This document shows positions 28,945-37,187 of a stretch of 64,000 nucleotides of DNA, piece after piece. Position 1 is the stretch's first letter, and each line of letters begins with the position of its first letter. Source of the DNA: Spongiibacteraceae bacterium (lineage in GTDB: Bacteria; Pseudomonadota; Gammaproteobacteria; Pseudomonadales; Dasaniaceae); the NCBI GenBank assembly GCA_028280715.1, contig JANQLG010000023.1:124001-188000 (forward strand), written 5' to 3'. The notes under the pieces were generated by a model. It ran no database searches. It saw nothing but the letters and a program-made list of their open reading frames with translations, and had not been told where the DNA came from. Position numbers and translations under genes: made by a program.

Positions 28945-29139
28945 GTGTCAGTAATGAGTAAAAGAAGTAGTCATCCAGGTCGTAGCCACTCTAGAAATGC
29001 TCATAGAGAGCACTCCTCAAAGTCACAACGACATAACAAAAAAGATTGTCCACATTGTCGCCGAATGCGTTGGTTGCTCACATTCTTGATTTTGGCGACG
29101 ATGACAGTGATTCTTTATCTGGATCAACTCGCCAATTAG
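28945..29139 (+). CDS. Small single-span protein with basic N-terminus and CPHC motif
   Basis: A predicted 64-residue protein not recognised as any named family. The N-terminal ~35 residues are Ser/Arg/His/Lys-rich, for example HSRNAHREHSSKSQRH. Then comes a CPHC pair followed by RRM and one membrane helix (LLTFLILATMTVILYL). The GTG at 28945 is preferred because AAAAGGG lies about eight bases upstream; the ATG at 28954 is the alternative. It ends 9 bases before the tmcA start, so both are probably on one transcript. The CPHC could bind metal, but there is only one pair. Confidence 0.6.
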   Translation: MSVMSKRSSHPGRSHSRNAHREHSSKSQRHNKKDCPHCRRMRWLLTFLILATMTVILYLDQLAN

Positions 29140-29148
29140 GGAAACAGG

Positions 29149-31344
29149 TTGACCTCCAACGATCCATATACTGAGGCAGTATTGTCGGTTCTGGCCTCAG
29201 CTCAAGCTAACTACCATCGTCATTTGCTGGTGGTATCTGGCGAAAGAGAATGGTCTCGTCAGTTTATTCAGAGTGTAGTTCAGCCTGAAAACTTTTCTGA
29301 AACCTTGTGGATCACAGATGCAGAGATTAATCAGCCAGTAGTTTCTGCGACACAAGCACACCATCTATTAGGACGGCAAGTTGATTGTGTGATCTTTGAT
29401 GCCTGGGCCGGATTGCATCCAGATGCGCTGGCGGTGGTTGCAGGTTTGATTAAAGGTGGTGGAGTATTGTTTTTGATGACGCCTCCGTTACATGAGTGGG
29501 AGGATTATGCCGACCCGGATTATCAACGTATGTTGGTCCACGCTTATTCATCCGAACAGGTTGCGGGGCGATTTATTCGGCATATCATTAACTCCTTTGA
29601 GTCTGACCAAATTACAGTACTTGATCAGCGCACATCTCCTGTAATCCATCAGCATTTATCTTCTTCAGCAGCACAACCCCCAACCCAAATAATTAATGAT
29701 ATTTATGCTACCGAAGATCAGCAGCTTGCAGTTAATGCAGTGATCAAAGTGTTAACAGGCCATAGCCGCAGGCCATTGGTGATGACGGCAGATCGTGGTC
29801 GTGGTAAGTCGGCGGCGTTGGGAATTGCCTGTGCAAAGATAATGAGTTCTGGGTGCTATCGCATCATCTTGACGGCTCCCAATAGGGATGCTGTGAATAC
29901 GGTATTTGAACATTGCGCAAAAGTTTTAACGTTAGATCCATCCAATGATCACGTTAATACGATGACATTTGGTGATGCCAGTCTGCAATTTGTCCCTGCC
30001 GATGAAATCATCAGGCTGCAACTTTCAGCTGATCTGCTATTAATCGATGAAGCCGCTGCACTTCCCGTTCCTATTCTTGAAAAATTAGTGTCACGTCATA
30101 ACCGATGTGTGTTTTCAACGACTGTTCATGGTTATGAAGGTACCGGAAGGGGCTTTGAAATACGTTTTAAAAATATTCTCGAACAGCTAACGCCACAATG
30201 GCGATCGGTTGAACTCTCACAACCCGTTCGTTGGGCAGAAGGTGATCCTTTGGAGCGCTGGTTGTTTAAGGTGCTGTTATTAAATACTACAACAGTGCCT
30301 GCTGAATCCATTCAGGATGTATTGCCCAGTCAGTGTATAACGGAAGAATTAAATCGTGATGAGTTGGTAAGGGATAATCGTCTTCTAAACGAATTATTTG
30401 GTTTGTTGGTTGTTGCTCATTATCAAACTTCTCCATCGGATTTGAGGAGTTTGTTGGATGGCCCCAATATCAGGGTTTGGTGTAGTCGCTATCAAGGACA
30501 TATCGTTGCGGCAGCCATTATTGCTGCTGAAGGTGGAATGGATGATCAATTAGCAGATGCTATTACCCGAGGTGAGAGAAGGCCTAGGGGGCATTTGCTA
30601 CCGCAAACATTAGCGTCGCATTGTGGATTTAATAGGGCACCTATACTTCGATATCAGCGCGTCATTCGTATTGCTGTGCATCCGTCGCTGGTTAGAAGAG
30701 GATTCGGTGCGCAGCTATTTAACACTATAATTGCTCAGGCCAGACGGGAACACTATGATTTTGTTGGCTCCAGTTTTGCGGCGACAGCTGACGTGCTTGC
30801 CTTTTGGAATAGCTTACAGTGTATACCCGTAAGGTTAGGAGTACGTAGAGATGCCAATAGTGGATGTCATTCGGTAATGGTGTTGTCGGCTTTATCGATA
30901 GAGGCAGATAGTGTATTGACGTCAGTATGTAAACGATTTACTGAGCATTTTTACAGAGGGTTAGAGAATATATTCAAGGACTTGGATGCGGAGTTAGTCA
31001 TAATGTTGTTGGATTCCCTGCCGATAGGTGATGAATCCATGAATAATCAGGACTGGAAAGATATCATGTATTTTGCTGAAGGCCGTCGACAATTTGAAGT
31101 CACACACATTCCATTGTGGCAATTTGTATGTTGTATGCTGACGCAGGAGCGTCACAGAAAACGATTGTCATTTATTCAGCAGAGCCTATTGGTGAAAAGA
31201 GTTTTACAGTATCAATCGGTATCAGTTATCTCAGAGCACTTTGGTTTTACGGGCAAAAAGCAAGTGTTGAGTGAATTGCGCAGCGCTATTAAAACACTGT
31301 ATGAATCCGCAAAATCCGCTAATGCTCAGGTAGGTGATCAATAA
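29149..31344 (+). CDS. tmcA: tRNA(Met) cytidine acetyltransferase TmcA
   Basis: Makes N4-acetylcytidine at the wobble base of elongator tRNA-Met, using acetyl-CoA and ATP. It has 731 residues. An N-terminal domain is followed by a RecD-like helicase/ATPase core with Walker A TADRGRGKSAALG near residue 215 and Walker B LLIDEAAALPVP near 300. A GNAT acetyltransferase domain has IRIAVHPSLVRRGFGAQLF near 510. The C-terminal part is helical. The start appears to be TTG, with AGGGA six bases upstream. The stop lies 2 bases before the next gene. Confidence 0.95.
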   Translation: MTSNDPYTEAVLSVLASAQANYHRHLLVVSGEREWSRQFIQSVVQPENFSETLWITDAEINQPVVSATQAHHLLGRQVDCVIFDAWAGLHPDALAVVAGLIKGGGVLFLMTPPLHEWEDYADPDYQRMLVHAYSSEQVAGRFIRHIINSFESDQITVLDQRTSPVIHQHLSSSAAQPPTQIINDIYATEDQQLAVNAVIKVLTGHSRRPLVMTADRGRGKSAALGIACAKIMSSGCYRIILTAPNRDAVNTVFEHCAKVLTLDPSNDHVNTMTFGDASLQFVPADEIIRLQLSADLLLIDEAAALPVPILEKLVSRHNRCVFSTTVHGYEGTGRGFEIRFKNILEQLTPQWRSVELSQPVRWAEGDPLERWLFKVLLLNTTTVPAESIQDVLPSQCITEELNRDELVRDNRLLNELFGLLVVAHYQTSPSDLRSLLDGPNIRVWCSRYQGHIVAAAIIAAEGGMDDQLADAITRGERRPRGHLLPQTLASHCGFNRAPILRYQRVIRIAVHPSLVRRGFGAQLFNTIIAQARREHYDFVGSSFAATADVLAFWNSLQCIPVRLGVRRDANSGCHSVMVLSALSIEADSVLTSVCKRFTEHFYRGLENIFKDLDAELVIMLLDSLPIGDESMNNQDWKDIMYFAEGRRQFEVTHIPLWQFVCCMLTQERHRKRLSFIQQSLLVKRVLQYQSVSVISEHFGFTGKKQVLSELRSAIKTLYESAKSANAQVGDQ

Positions 31345-31346
31345 AT

Positions 31347-32138
31347 ATGAATCGAGAAGTGGTAGTTGATGATAATGAGATTCATCTTTATTTAGCAGAT
31401 GTAGAAAGCGTCACTTCTGACTTGTTTGAAAGATATCGTGCAATTCTGTCCCCGGAGGAGTTGGAGCGAAATGAGCGATACCGATTTCAACACAGTAAAA
31501 ATACTGATTTACTGGCTCGGGCCATTACCCGAACTACATTATCAAAATATGCTCCATTTCAACCGGAAGAGTGGCAATTTATTAAGGGCGAGCATGGTAA
31601 ACCGGAAATCGCTAATCCAAATGTTTCACTGCGCTTTAATCTAAGTCATACCAGGCGCTATGTTGCTCTAGCGGTGACTAAAACTTTTGACATTGGTGTC
31701 GATATTGAATGTATTGAACGAAACAATGACGTGCTGTCGATAGCAGAGCATTATTTTGCAGAACAGGAATTGAACGACCTTTTTCAGTTGCCGGCACGAA
31801 GCCAGGAAGATCGATTTTTCGACTACTGGACATTGAAAGAAGCGTATATGAAAGCCAGAGGAGAAGGATTGGCTTTAGGATTGGGAAATTTTAGTTTTAT
31901 GCTTAGGCAATCGAAGCCAATAACCATTAGTTTTAATCAATCATTGGTGGATCAAGCCAAAGACTGGCTCTTTTGGTTAAGTAGCCTAACAATTGATCAT
32001 CGTTTGGCATTAGCCTTTAGACATAGAAATCAATTAAATGCGAAAGACCAGAATGTTGTTAAGTTGACCATTTATGATGTGATTCCGTTTGCAGGGAATA
32101 ACGATAAGCAAGATCAACAAATAGTGTTAGGTTGGTAG
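31347..32138 (+). CDS. 4'-phosphopantetheinyl transferase, Sfp type
   Basis: Transfers phosphopantetheine from CoA to carrier proteins of fatty-acid, polyketide or peptide synthases. It has 263 residues, the Sfp-type length. The metal-binding signature DIGVDIECIERN is near residue 115. The second motif, FDYWTLKEAYMKARGEGL with W-x-x-K-E-A, is near 170. An N-terminal GKPEI segment and NLSHTRRYVALAV precede them. The gene is 2 bases after tmcA. No synthase lies in the window, so the target is unknown. Confidence 0.93.
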   Translation: MNREVVVDDNEIHLYLADVESVTSDLFERYRAILSPEELERNERYRFQHSKNTDLLARAITRTTLSKYAPFQPEEWQFIKGEHGKPEIANPNVSLRFNLSHTRRYVALAVTKTFDIGVDIECIERNNDVLSIAEHYFAEQELNDLFQLPARSQEDRFFDYWTLKEAYMKARGEGLALGLGNFSFMLRQSKPITISFNQSLVDQAKDWLFWLSSLTIDHRLALAFRHRNQLNAKDQNVVKLTIYDVIPFAGNNDKQDQQIVLGW

Positions 32139-32248
32139 TGTTTTAATTTGTTAAAAGATATTAATGAGTTGGAAAAGATATAAATAAGGACAAATATGTG
32201 CCGTTGGCCTGAAAAAATAGCTTTGTCTAAATTAACTTAACGTATTTT

Positions 32249-35200
32249 ATGCCCGATTTAGATCAGTCAAAGAGTTCTGCTTCTATCCAGCGTTGTCATG
32301 CGACAATTTTGTTTGCTGACATTAGCGGGTCAACACGGCTTGCAGAATTAACTGATCCAGAAAGCTTAGCCAATATTCTTCAACATGTACGCCAAATGGC
32401 TGATGCTGTTATATCTCAATACGGTGGTGTCATTAACCAGTTTTATGGTGATGGTGTCTTGGCCGCATTTGGTTATCCTGTTCCACATGAAAATGATGTA
32501 TTGCATGCAACTGAAGCTGCGCTCAAATTGCATGAAGCTATTGCTCAATTACCAGTAGAACATCTGCTTCCCAATGGTTTCAAGTTGCAGTTGCATACCG
32601 GAGTACATGCTGGGCTGATGGTAGTTCAGGAAGGTGATAGGTTGCAGGGGCAGTATAAGCTTTATGGCGATGCGCTTAATACCGCCGCTCGATTAGCTGA
32701 TGCTGCTGAGGCGGGGGAAACATTTGCTAGCGCTGTAACCTTAAGAGGGGTGTTACCTTATTTTAATTGCGAGCCTGTTGATCCCTTGTCGTTAAAAGGA
32801 AAATCGCAACCTCTGGAAGCATTTAAAGTTATCAGTCGATCTGATATTAGTACGCGATTTGAAGCTAGTAAAATAAGAGGGTTATCACCATTTATTGGCA
32901 GACAAAAGGAAATTGAGCAACTTAACAGTTTACTGAGTTCGGCGTTTGCAGGAAGCATGCAATTAGTGATTGTTCATGGTGCTGCTGGCCTTGGAAAAAC
33001 TCGATTAATAGAGGAGTTTTTAAATCATATACCTTCATCCAAAAATAGTATTTTTCGTGCCTATTGCCAAAGCGATACTTCGGCTGTTCCCCTGCAGCCT
33101 TTTATTCAAATACTTCATCAAATTTTTCGAGTGGAGCCGTCTGATCATACAGAAGAAACCATTGAGCTGGTTAGACAGCAGCTTAATAAATTGGATAGTG
33201 ATTTAATAAAGTACGATAAGGATTTGTCAAGATTGCTCTCCTTGAGTGAACCCGGTAATGATGAAGAACAATCTCGACACTATTTAAAATTTCTGATTTC
33301 TCTTTCGAAAGTATTAGCAACTAAAGAGCCAGTATTTATTTTTATCGATGACTGGCATTGGGCAGATGATGCCTCCAGGCAAGTACTCGGTACTTTGGTT
33401 CAAGAGTTGAAAGATTTGCCGGTATTTATCGTATTGTCTTCGCGGCATGAAGAACTAAGTGACAGTATGTTAAAAGCTTTTAAATTGTCACTAAGTCCGC
33501 TGTCTTACGAAGAAACATTGAAGGCAATTGATAATATTTTTCCCGATGCTTCTCTGTGGGGATGGGAGCAAGCGATTTTTGAACGTTCAGGCGGTAATGT
33601 TTTATTTGTAGAAGAACTTTGTCAAACCATACAGGCTGATTTAAATACTCAGCAGAATATTAAAGATATTAGTCATGTGCCTGCTACATTGTATGGTTTA
33701 ATTGAATCAAGGATGGATCGACTTCAGGATGAGCATAGCAAGTTGGTCAAAAGTGCTTCTGTGATTGGTATCATTGTTCCTACCTGGTTATTGGAAAGAC
33801 TAATCGGTTATCAATTATCAGAGGATATTCTGAGCGAATTAGCACACCACGATTTGCTCTATCAAAAAGATGACAATGCATTTCTGCAATTTAAGCATGG
33901 ATTGACACGTGATGTTATTTATCAGTCAGTAAGTTTGCATGAGCGGAGAGCATTGCATCTCAGGATTGCGGCTATTTTGGAGGAGGAGACCAATGCCCAG
34001 GGTAGTGATGAGTTTTATGAGGCGTTGGCATCGCATTATTTTTCCGCCGGTGAAAATATAAAAGCCTCTCAATATGCCGAGTTCGCTGGAGATAAAGCCT
34101 CTGCTTCCAGAGCGCTAGATCGCGCCAGAATTCAATACCAGCTTGCACTTGAGGCATTGGAGATGGTCGCTGAAGAGGATGCTTATTATCAACGCTGGAA
34201 TAAAATTGTGGAGAAGTTGGGGTGGACTTGTGTTTTTGACCCTCATAATGATCAAACCGAAATATTAGAAAAGGCAGTAGAGCTTGCTAGGCAACATAAG
34301 AATAGTGTTAGTTTGGCTAAGTCTGAATATTGGTTAAGTTATATTTATTACGCGTTAGGTGATTCGAAGAAAGCAATTTTATACTCAGAGCATTCTTTCA
34401 ATATAGCAAAAAAGATTAATGATAGAGGTTTGATTATTCATTCATTATCAGTTCTGGCCCAGGCTCGTGCTACGGCTTGTGATTATGATCGAGCGCTGAA
34501 TGATTTTGATGAGGTAATGCGTTTACGAGGTTATAAATCCAACTCTAATAAAATTTCTATTGGTTCGGCATTTGGGTTAGCCTGTAAAGCAACTGTTTGT
34601 GCCGATATGGGGTATTTTGATCAAGCTCATTATTATTTTGACCAGGCCAAGTTGGGGTTAATTGCGGAGAAGTCTGAAGTTGAAGGTTCTGTGTTGGCTC
34701 TACAGACGGCCGTTTACATATGGCAGGGTCGTTGGCATGAGGCCAGTAACGTGGCGATGCAAGCACAGGAAGTAGCAAGCGCAATAACTAATACCTATGT
34801 CTTTGCGCAAGGGCAATCGCAGGATGGTTATGCTAAGTGGAAGTTGCAAAGAGATCGTGATGGGGTAGCCTGTTTACTAAGTGCTACCGAGTGGTTGGAA
34901 CATAATGGTAAGGAATTGTTTGTATCTTTAAATTACGGTCAATTAGCTGATTGTTATGCAGAGAGTGGTGAGTTGGCACTTGCAAGAAAGTTTGCTGCGA
35001 GAGCACTCATGCGAGCACGTAAACAGGATTATCTTGGGCTTGGCACGGCTTTTAGGGCATTAGCGAAAGTTACATTAAAAGATGGAAATGTGCTTCTGTC
35101 AGAAAGGTATATGCGTCATGCGTTTCGTGCCGCTGAGATAAGGCAGTCGCGTCACGAAAAGGCGACTAATCTATTGTGTCAGGCCGAATTGTGTGGCATC

Positions 35201-35317
35201 AATGGTGATGTCGAGCAGGCGATTACACTGTTGAATCAAGCTCATACAGAATTTGATGCTATGCAAATGCTTTGGCATGGTCAGCAGGCCCAACAGTTGC
35301 TGGACCAGTTGATATAA
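32249..35317 (+). CDS. Class III nucleotide cyclase fused to AAA-type ATPase and TPR-like region
   Basis: A 1022-residue soluble signalling protein. Residues ~16-195 are a class III cyclase domain: the metal-binding Asp24 in FADISGST and Asp68 in FYGDGVLAAFGYP are present, and NTAARLADAA supplies the Asn/Arg pair. The adenine-contacting Lys position appears to be Gln64, which is common in this cyclase-ATPase subfamily. An ATPase domain follows, with Walker A HGAAGLGKTRL near 244 and Walker B FIFIDDWHWADD near 368. The C-terminal ~400 residues look like TPR-type helical repeats (YYFDQAK, ALARKFAARAL). The product is probably cAMP, but cGMP cannot be excluded. A CRP-like gene lies downstream. 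Confidence 0.88.
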   Translation: MPDLDQSKSSASIQRCHATILFADISGSTRLAELTDPESLANILQHVRQMADAVISQYGGVINQFYGDGVLAAFGYPVPHENDVLHATEAALKLHEAIAQLPVEHLLPNGFKLQLHTGVHAGLMVVQEGDRLQGQYKLYGDALNTAARLADAAEAGETFASAVTLRGVLPYFNCEPVDPLSLKGKSQPLEAFKVISRSDISTRFEASKIRGLSPFIGRQKEIEQLNSLLSSAFAGSMQLVIVHGAAGLGKTRLIEEFLNHIPSSKNSIFRAYCQSDTSAVPLQPFIQILHQIFRVEPSDHTEETIELVRQQLNKLDSDLIKYDKDLSRLLSLSEPGNDEEQSRHYLKFLISLSKVLATKEPVFIFIDDWHWADDASRQVLGTLVQELKDLPVFIVLSSRHEELSDSMLKAFKLSLSPLSYEETLKAIDNIFPDASLWGWEQAIFERSGGNVLFVEELCQTIQADLNTQQNIKDISHVPATLYGLIESRMDRLQDEHSKLVKSASVIGIIVPTWLLERLIGYQLSEDILSELAHHDLLYQKDDNAFLQFKHGLTRDVIYQSVSLHERRALHLRIAAILEEETNAQGSDEFYEALASHYFSAGENIKASQYAEFAGDKASASRALDRARIQYQLALEALEMVAEEDAYYQRWNKIVEKLGWTCVFDPHNDQTEILEKAVELARQHKNSVSLAKSEYWLSYIYYALGDSKKAILYSEHSFNIAKKINDRGLIIHSLSVLAQARATACDYDRALNDFDEVMRLRGYKSNSNKISIGSAFGLACKATVCADMGYFDQAHYYFDQAKLGLIAEKSEVEGSVLALQTAVYIWQGRWHEASNVAMQAQEVASAITNTYVFAQGQSQDGYAKWKLQRDRDGVACLLSATEWLEHNGKELFVSLNYGQLADCYAESGELALARKFAARALMRARKQDYLGLGTAFRALAKVTLKDGNVLLSERYMRHAFRAAEIRQSRHEKATNLLCQAELCGINGDVEQAITLLNQAHTEFDAMQMLWHGQQAQQLLDQLI

Positions 35318-35508
35318 ACTTGTTGCGCCTTAACACTGTTTAAGTGCCAATGAAATGTTCGTACTTTTCAAAATCATGCCTGCCACCATGCCGAAAATAC
35401 CTATTACTAATGTGGTGCCTGGGTTGGGTCAGGAGATATTATGGGAGTTGAAGCGGTTAGCGAACTCCACTGATTAAATTATGAGAAATTTTTCTGAAGG
35501 AAGCAGGC
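35318..35508. other. Intergenic stretch after the cyclase gene
   Basis: No gene was accepted here. A short plus-strand frame from the ATG at 35353 could encode about 40 residues, but it has no ribosome-binding site and no family likeness. No strong terminator hairpin was seen after the cyclase gene. Confidence 0.4.
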
Positions 35509-35679
35509 TTATTTTTTATCAATAATCATTCGATAAGTCTTTGCTCTTTTCTTCTCTCTTTTGATCACCGGAATAGATTGCGCAAACTGATTTTGCGCGG
35601 CAGTTTCTTTTTCTTTGTTATTGCTGAGATGTGAAAAAAGGTGGGTTTGCGTGATGGTTTTTTTCCTGGTTGCCAGCAT
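35509..35679 (-). CDS. Small basic protein, 56 residues, unrecognised
   Basis: A short open frame that starts at ATG 35679 (minus) and ends at TAA 35509. It has a good ribosome-binding site, AAGGA about eight bases upstream. It encodes a very basic, soluble product: MLATRKKTITQTHLF at the start, KEKETAAQNQFAQ in the middle, KREKKRAKTYRMIIDKK at the end. There is no signal peptide, Cys or membrane helix. It may bind nucleic acid or be a toxin-like or ribosome-associated peptide, but nothing shows which. It is isolated between the cyclase and CRP-like genes. Confidence 0.5.
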   Translation of the reverse strand: MLATRKKTITQTHLFSHLSNNKEKETAAQNQFAQSIPVIKREKKRAKTYRMIIDKK

Positions 35680-35815
35680 GAGTCTATTCCTTTTTCGTTA
35701 GGTCCTATTCCTTGTTCCTTGTCGAGATATACAGTCCTTATTGTTACAGTTTGTTAGTTAGATATTATTAGTTGGACATTCCTTGTCCATTTGCTTCCTT
35801 GAAATCAGTCAATGT

Positions 35816-35833
35816 GAGTGAAACAGTTCACTC
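35816..35833. promoter_or_regulatory. Perfect palindrome GAGTGAA-N4-TTCACTC upstream of the CRP-like gene
   Basis: Seven-base arms flank ACAG. The site lies about 155 bases upstream of the CRP-like start and 42 bases before the perfect CRP-type site. It looks like a dimeric regulator operator. It does not match TGTGA-N6-TCACA, so a different regulator is possible. Confidence 0.5.
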
Positions 35834-35874
35834 TATTTAACGAATTTAGCATGACTCAATAGTTTGCTATTGTA

Positions 35875-35890
35875 TGTGATAAAACTCACA
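35875..35890. promoter_or_regulatory. Perfect CRP-type binding site TGTGATAAAACTCACA
   Basis: Both half sites match the E. coli CRP consensus TGTGA-N6-TCACA exactly. The centre is about 106 bases before the start codon of the CRP-like gene. Because that protein keeps the Arg-Glu-x-x-x-Arg recognition residues of CRP, autoregulation is plausible. Confidence 0.75.
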
Positions 35891-35988
35891 CCTAAGTTTT
35901 ATTTGCCAATAGAGCTGGTTTGATACTCAATCATCGGGTATAAGTTGTTCTAATCAGACAGATAAAAAGATTTATAAAATATATCGCA

Positions 35989-36687
35989 ATGCAAACAGTT
36001 AATAGGCACGTTTTATCAACAATTAAAGCATTTCAAGCACTGGATAAGACTTCATTGGAAGATATAGCGCAGCATTGTGTAATGCGGAATTTTGCTGCTG
36101 GTGAGACGATTATTTCCTATCAGGAGCTTTCGACAACAGTCTTTTTTTTGGTGTCTGGGTCTGTCAAGGCTACCATGTTTACACCACAGGGACGCGAGAT
36201 ATCCTATCAAGAATTACAGCCAGGTGAGATGTTTGGTGAGTTGGCAGCACTGGATCATATGCCCAGATCTACTTCCGTTATAGCGATAGGGGATGTGAGT
36301 CTGATATCGGTGGGCGGAGAGGCGTTCATGCAAATTCTTTCAAGTTATCCTGGCATTGCGCAGCAGACTTTGAAGAAAATGGCAGGCGTAATACGTTTTC
36401 TCTGTGATCGAGTTTATAACTACGGGGCTCTAGACGTAAATAACAGGATCAGACAGGAGCTTTGTCGTTTAGCTGCTGATTATGGTGAGGTTGAAGACGG
36501 ACAGCCTGAAGCTATTGTGATTTCCAGTATGCCGAAACAGCAAGAGCTGGCAAATCGCCTGGCAACGCATAGAGAGGCTGTCTCACGTGAACTCAGGTCA
36601 CTGGAAAAGGCCGGTATCATCGAAAAGCGAAAGGGGCAGATAGTGATTTATGATCTTAAGCGCCTTGAACAGCTGGTTAATAATTAG
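35989..36687 (+). CDS. CRP/FNR family transcriptional regulator, probably cAMP-responsive
   Basis: A 232-residue dimeric DNA-binding regulator. Residues ~15-125 form a cyclic-nucleotide-binding barrel with FGELAALDHMPRSTSV, keeping the Gly-Glu and Arg-Ser of the phosphate-binding cassette that binds cAMP in CRP. There is no N-terminal FNR-type Cys cluster. The helix-turn-helix has HREAVSRELRSLEKAGII near residue 195, and REAVSR equals the RETVGR recognition helix of E. coli CRP at its DNA-contacting positions. It should therefore bind TGTGA-type sites. A perfect one lies upstream and a near-perfect one downstream. It may answer to the cyclase encoded 670 bases upstream. Confidence 0.9.
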   Translation: MQTVNRHVLSTIKAFQALDKTSLEDIAQHCVMRNFAAGETIISYQELSTTVFFLVSGSVKATMFTPQGREISYQELQPGEMFGELAALDHMPRSTSVIAIGDVSLISVGGEAFMQILSSYPGIAQQTLKKMAGVIRFLCDRVYNYGALDVNNRIRQELCRLAADYGEVEDGQPEAIVISSMPKQQELANRLATHREAVSRELRSLEKAGIIEKRKGQIVIYDLKRLEQLVNN

Positions 36688-36757
36688 TCGTTAATGGTTT
36701 CTCTAGTCTTCCATGACTTCTTCCATTACTAGTGGATAACCCAGTAATTTATTCTGG

Positions 36758-36773
36758 TGTGGCATTTCTCACA
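36758..36773. promoter_or_regulatory. Near-perfect CRP-type site TGTGGCATTTCTCACA
   Basis: It matches TGTGA-N6-TCACA except for one base. It lies 70 bases after the CRP-like gene and about 70 to 80 bases before the first GGA motifs of the putative sRNA. That placement fits activation or repression of the RNA. Confidence 0.6.
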
Positions 36774-36824
36774 TACCCTCCATCGTAGCTTTGTTACTTT
36801 TTACCTGTGGCTGACATCGAAGGT

Positions 36825-37058
36825 TTTCGGCATGGAGCTGAGGGCTGTGAGTACCAGGATGACCAAACGATACGGATGAAAGGACTTACGGACACGCGCA
36901 ACCTGTAGTTGCAACGGGTAGTTGGTATAGACACTGATTATGGCCGACAGAATTAAAGGATAAGGGACGTCCAGCAGGGAAGATTCCCGAAAGGGGTAAA
37001 AGGATTAACATTTCAAGGACATAGGAACATTTGCACAAGGATGTGTCTTATAATTTTT
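36825..37058 (+). ncRNA. Putative CsrB/RsmZ-type regulatory RNA (GGA-rich)
   Basis: No protein frame fits this stretch. Between 36834 and 37041 there are twelve GGA triplets in about 208 bases, against roughly three expected by chance. Most have the CsrA/RsmA-binding context: CAGGATG (36856), ACGGATG, AAGGACTT, ACGGACA, AAAGGATAAGGGACG (36956), CAGGGAAG, AAAGGATT (37000), CAAGGACATAGGAAC (37015) and CAAGGATGTG (37037). A CCC-GAAA-GGG hairpin lies near 36986. Such RNAs sequester CsrA/RsmA. Ends are estimated: the start is after the CRP-type site, and the end is at a weak hairpin followed by TAATTTTTC (37051-37059). No GacA box was found. Confidence 0.55.
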
Positions 37059-37187
37059 CATTTCCACCCCCTCCCCAAGTGTTTCCCCTATTGACAAGAT
37101 TTCCAAACCTATTCCATGTAAGTCTTTCTTTGTAAGCTTGATGCTTGCCAACACTGTTAATACAGAGGCTATATGTTTCTACTAAAT

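Noticed and set aside
35353-35478. Plus-strand ~40-codon frame after the cyclase gene
   Set aside because: No ribosome-binding site and no recognisable composition or motif.
35599-35615. TGCGCAAACTGATTTTGCGC inverted repeat, considered as an operator
   Set aside because: It lies inside the small basic gene and is explained well enough by its codons; no promoter is next to it.
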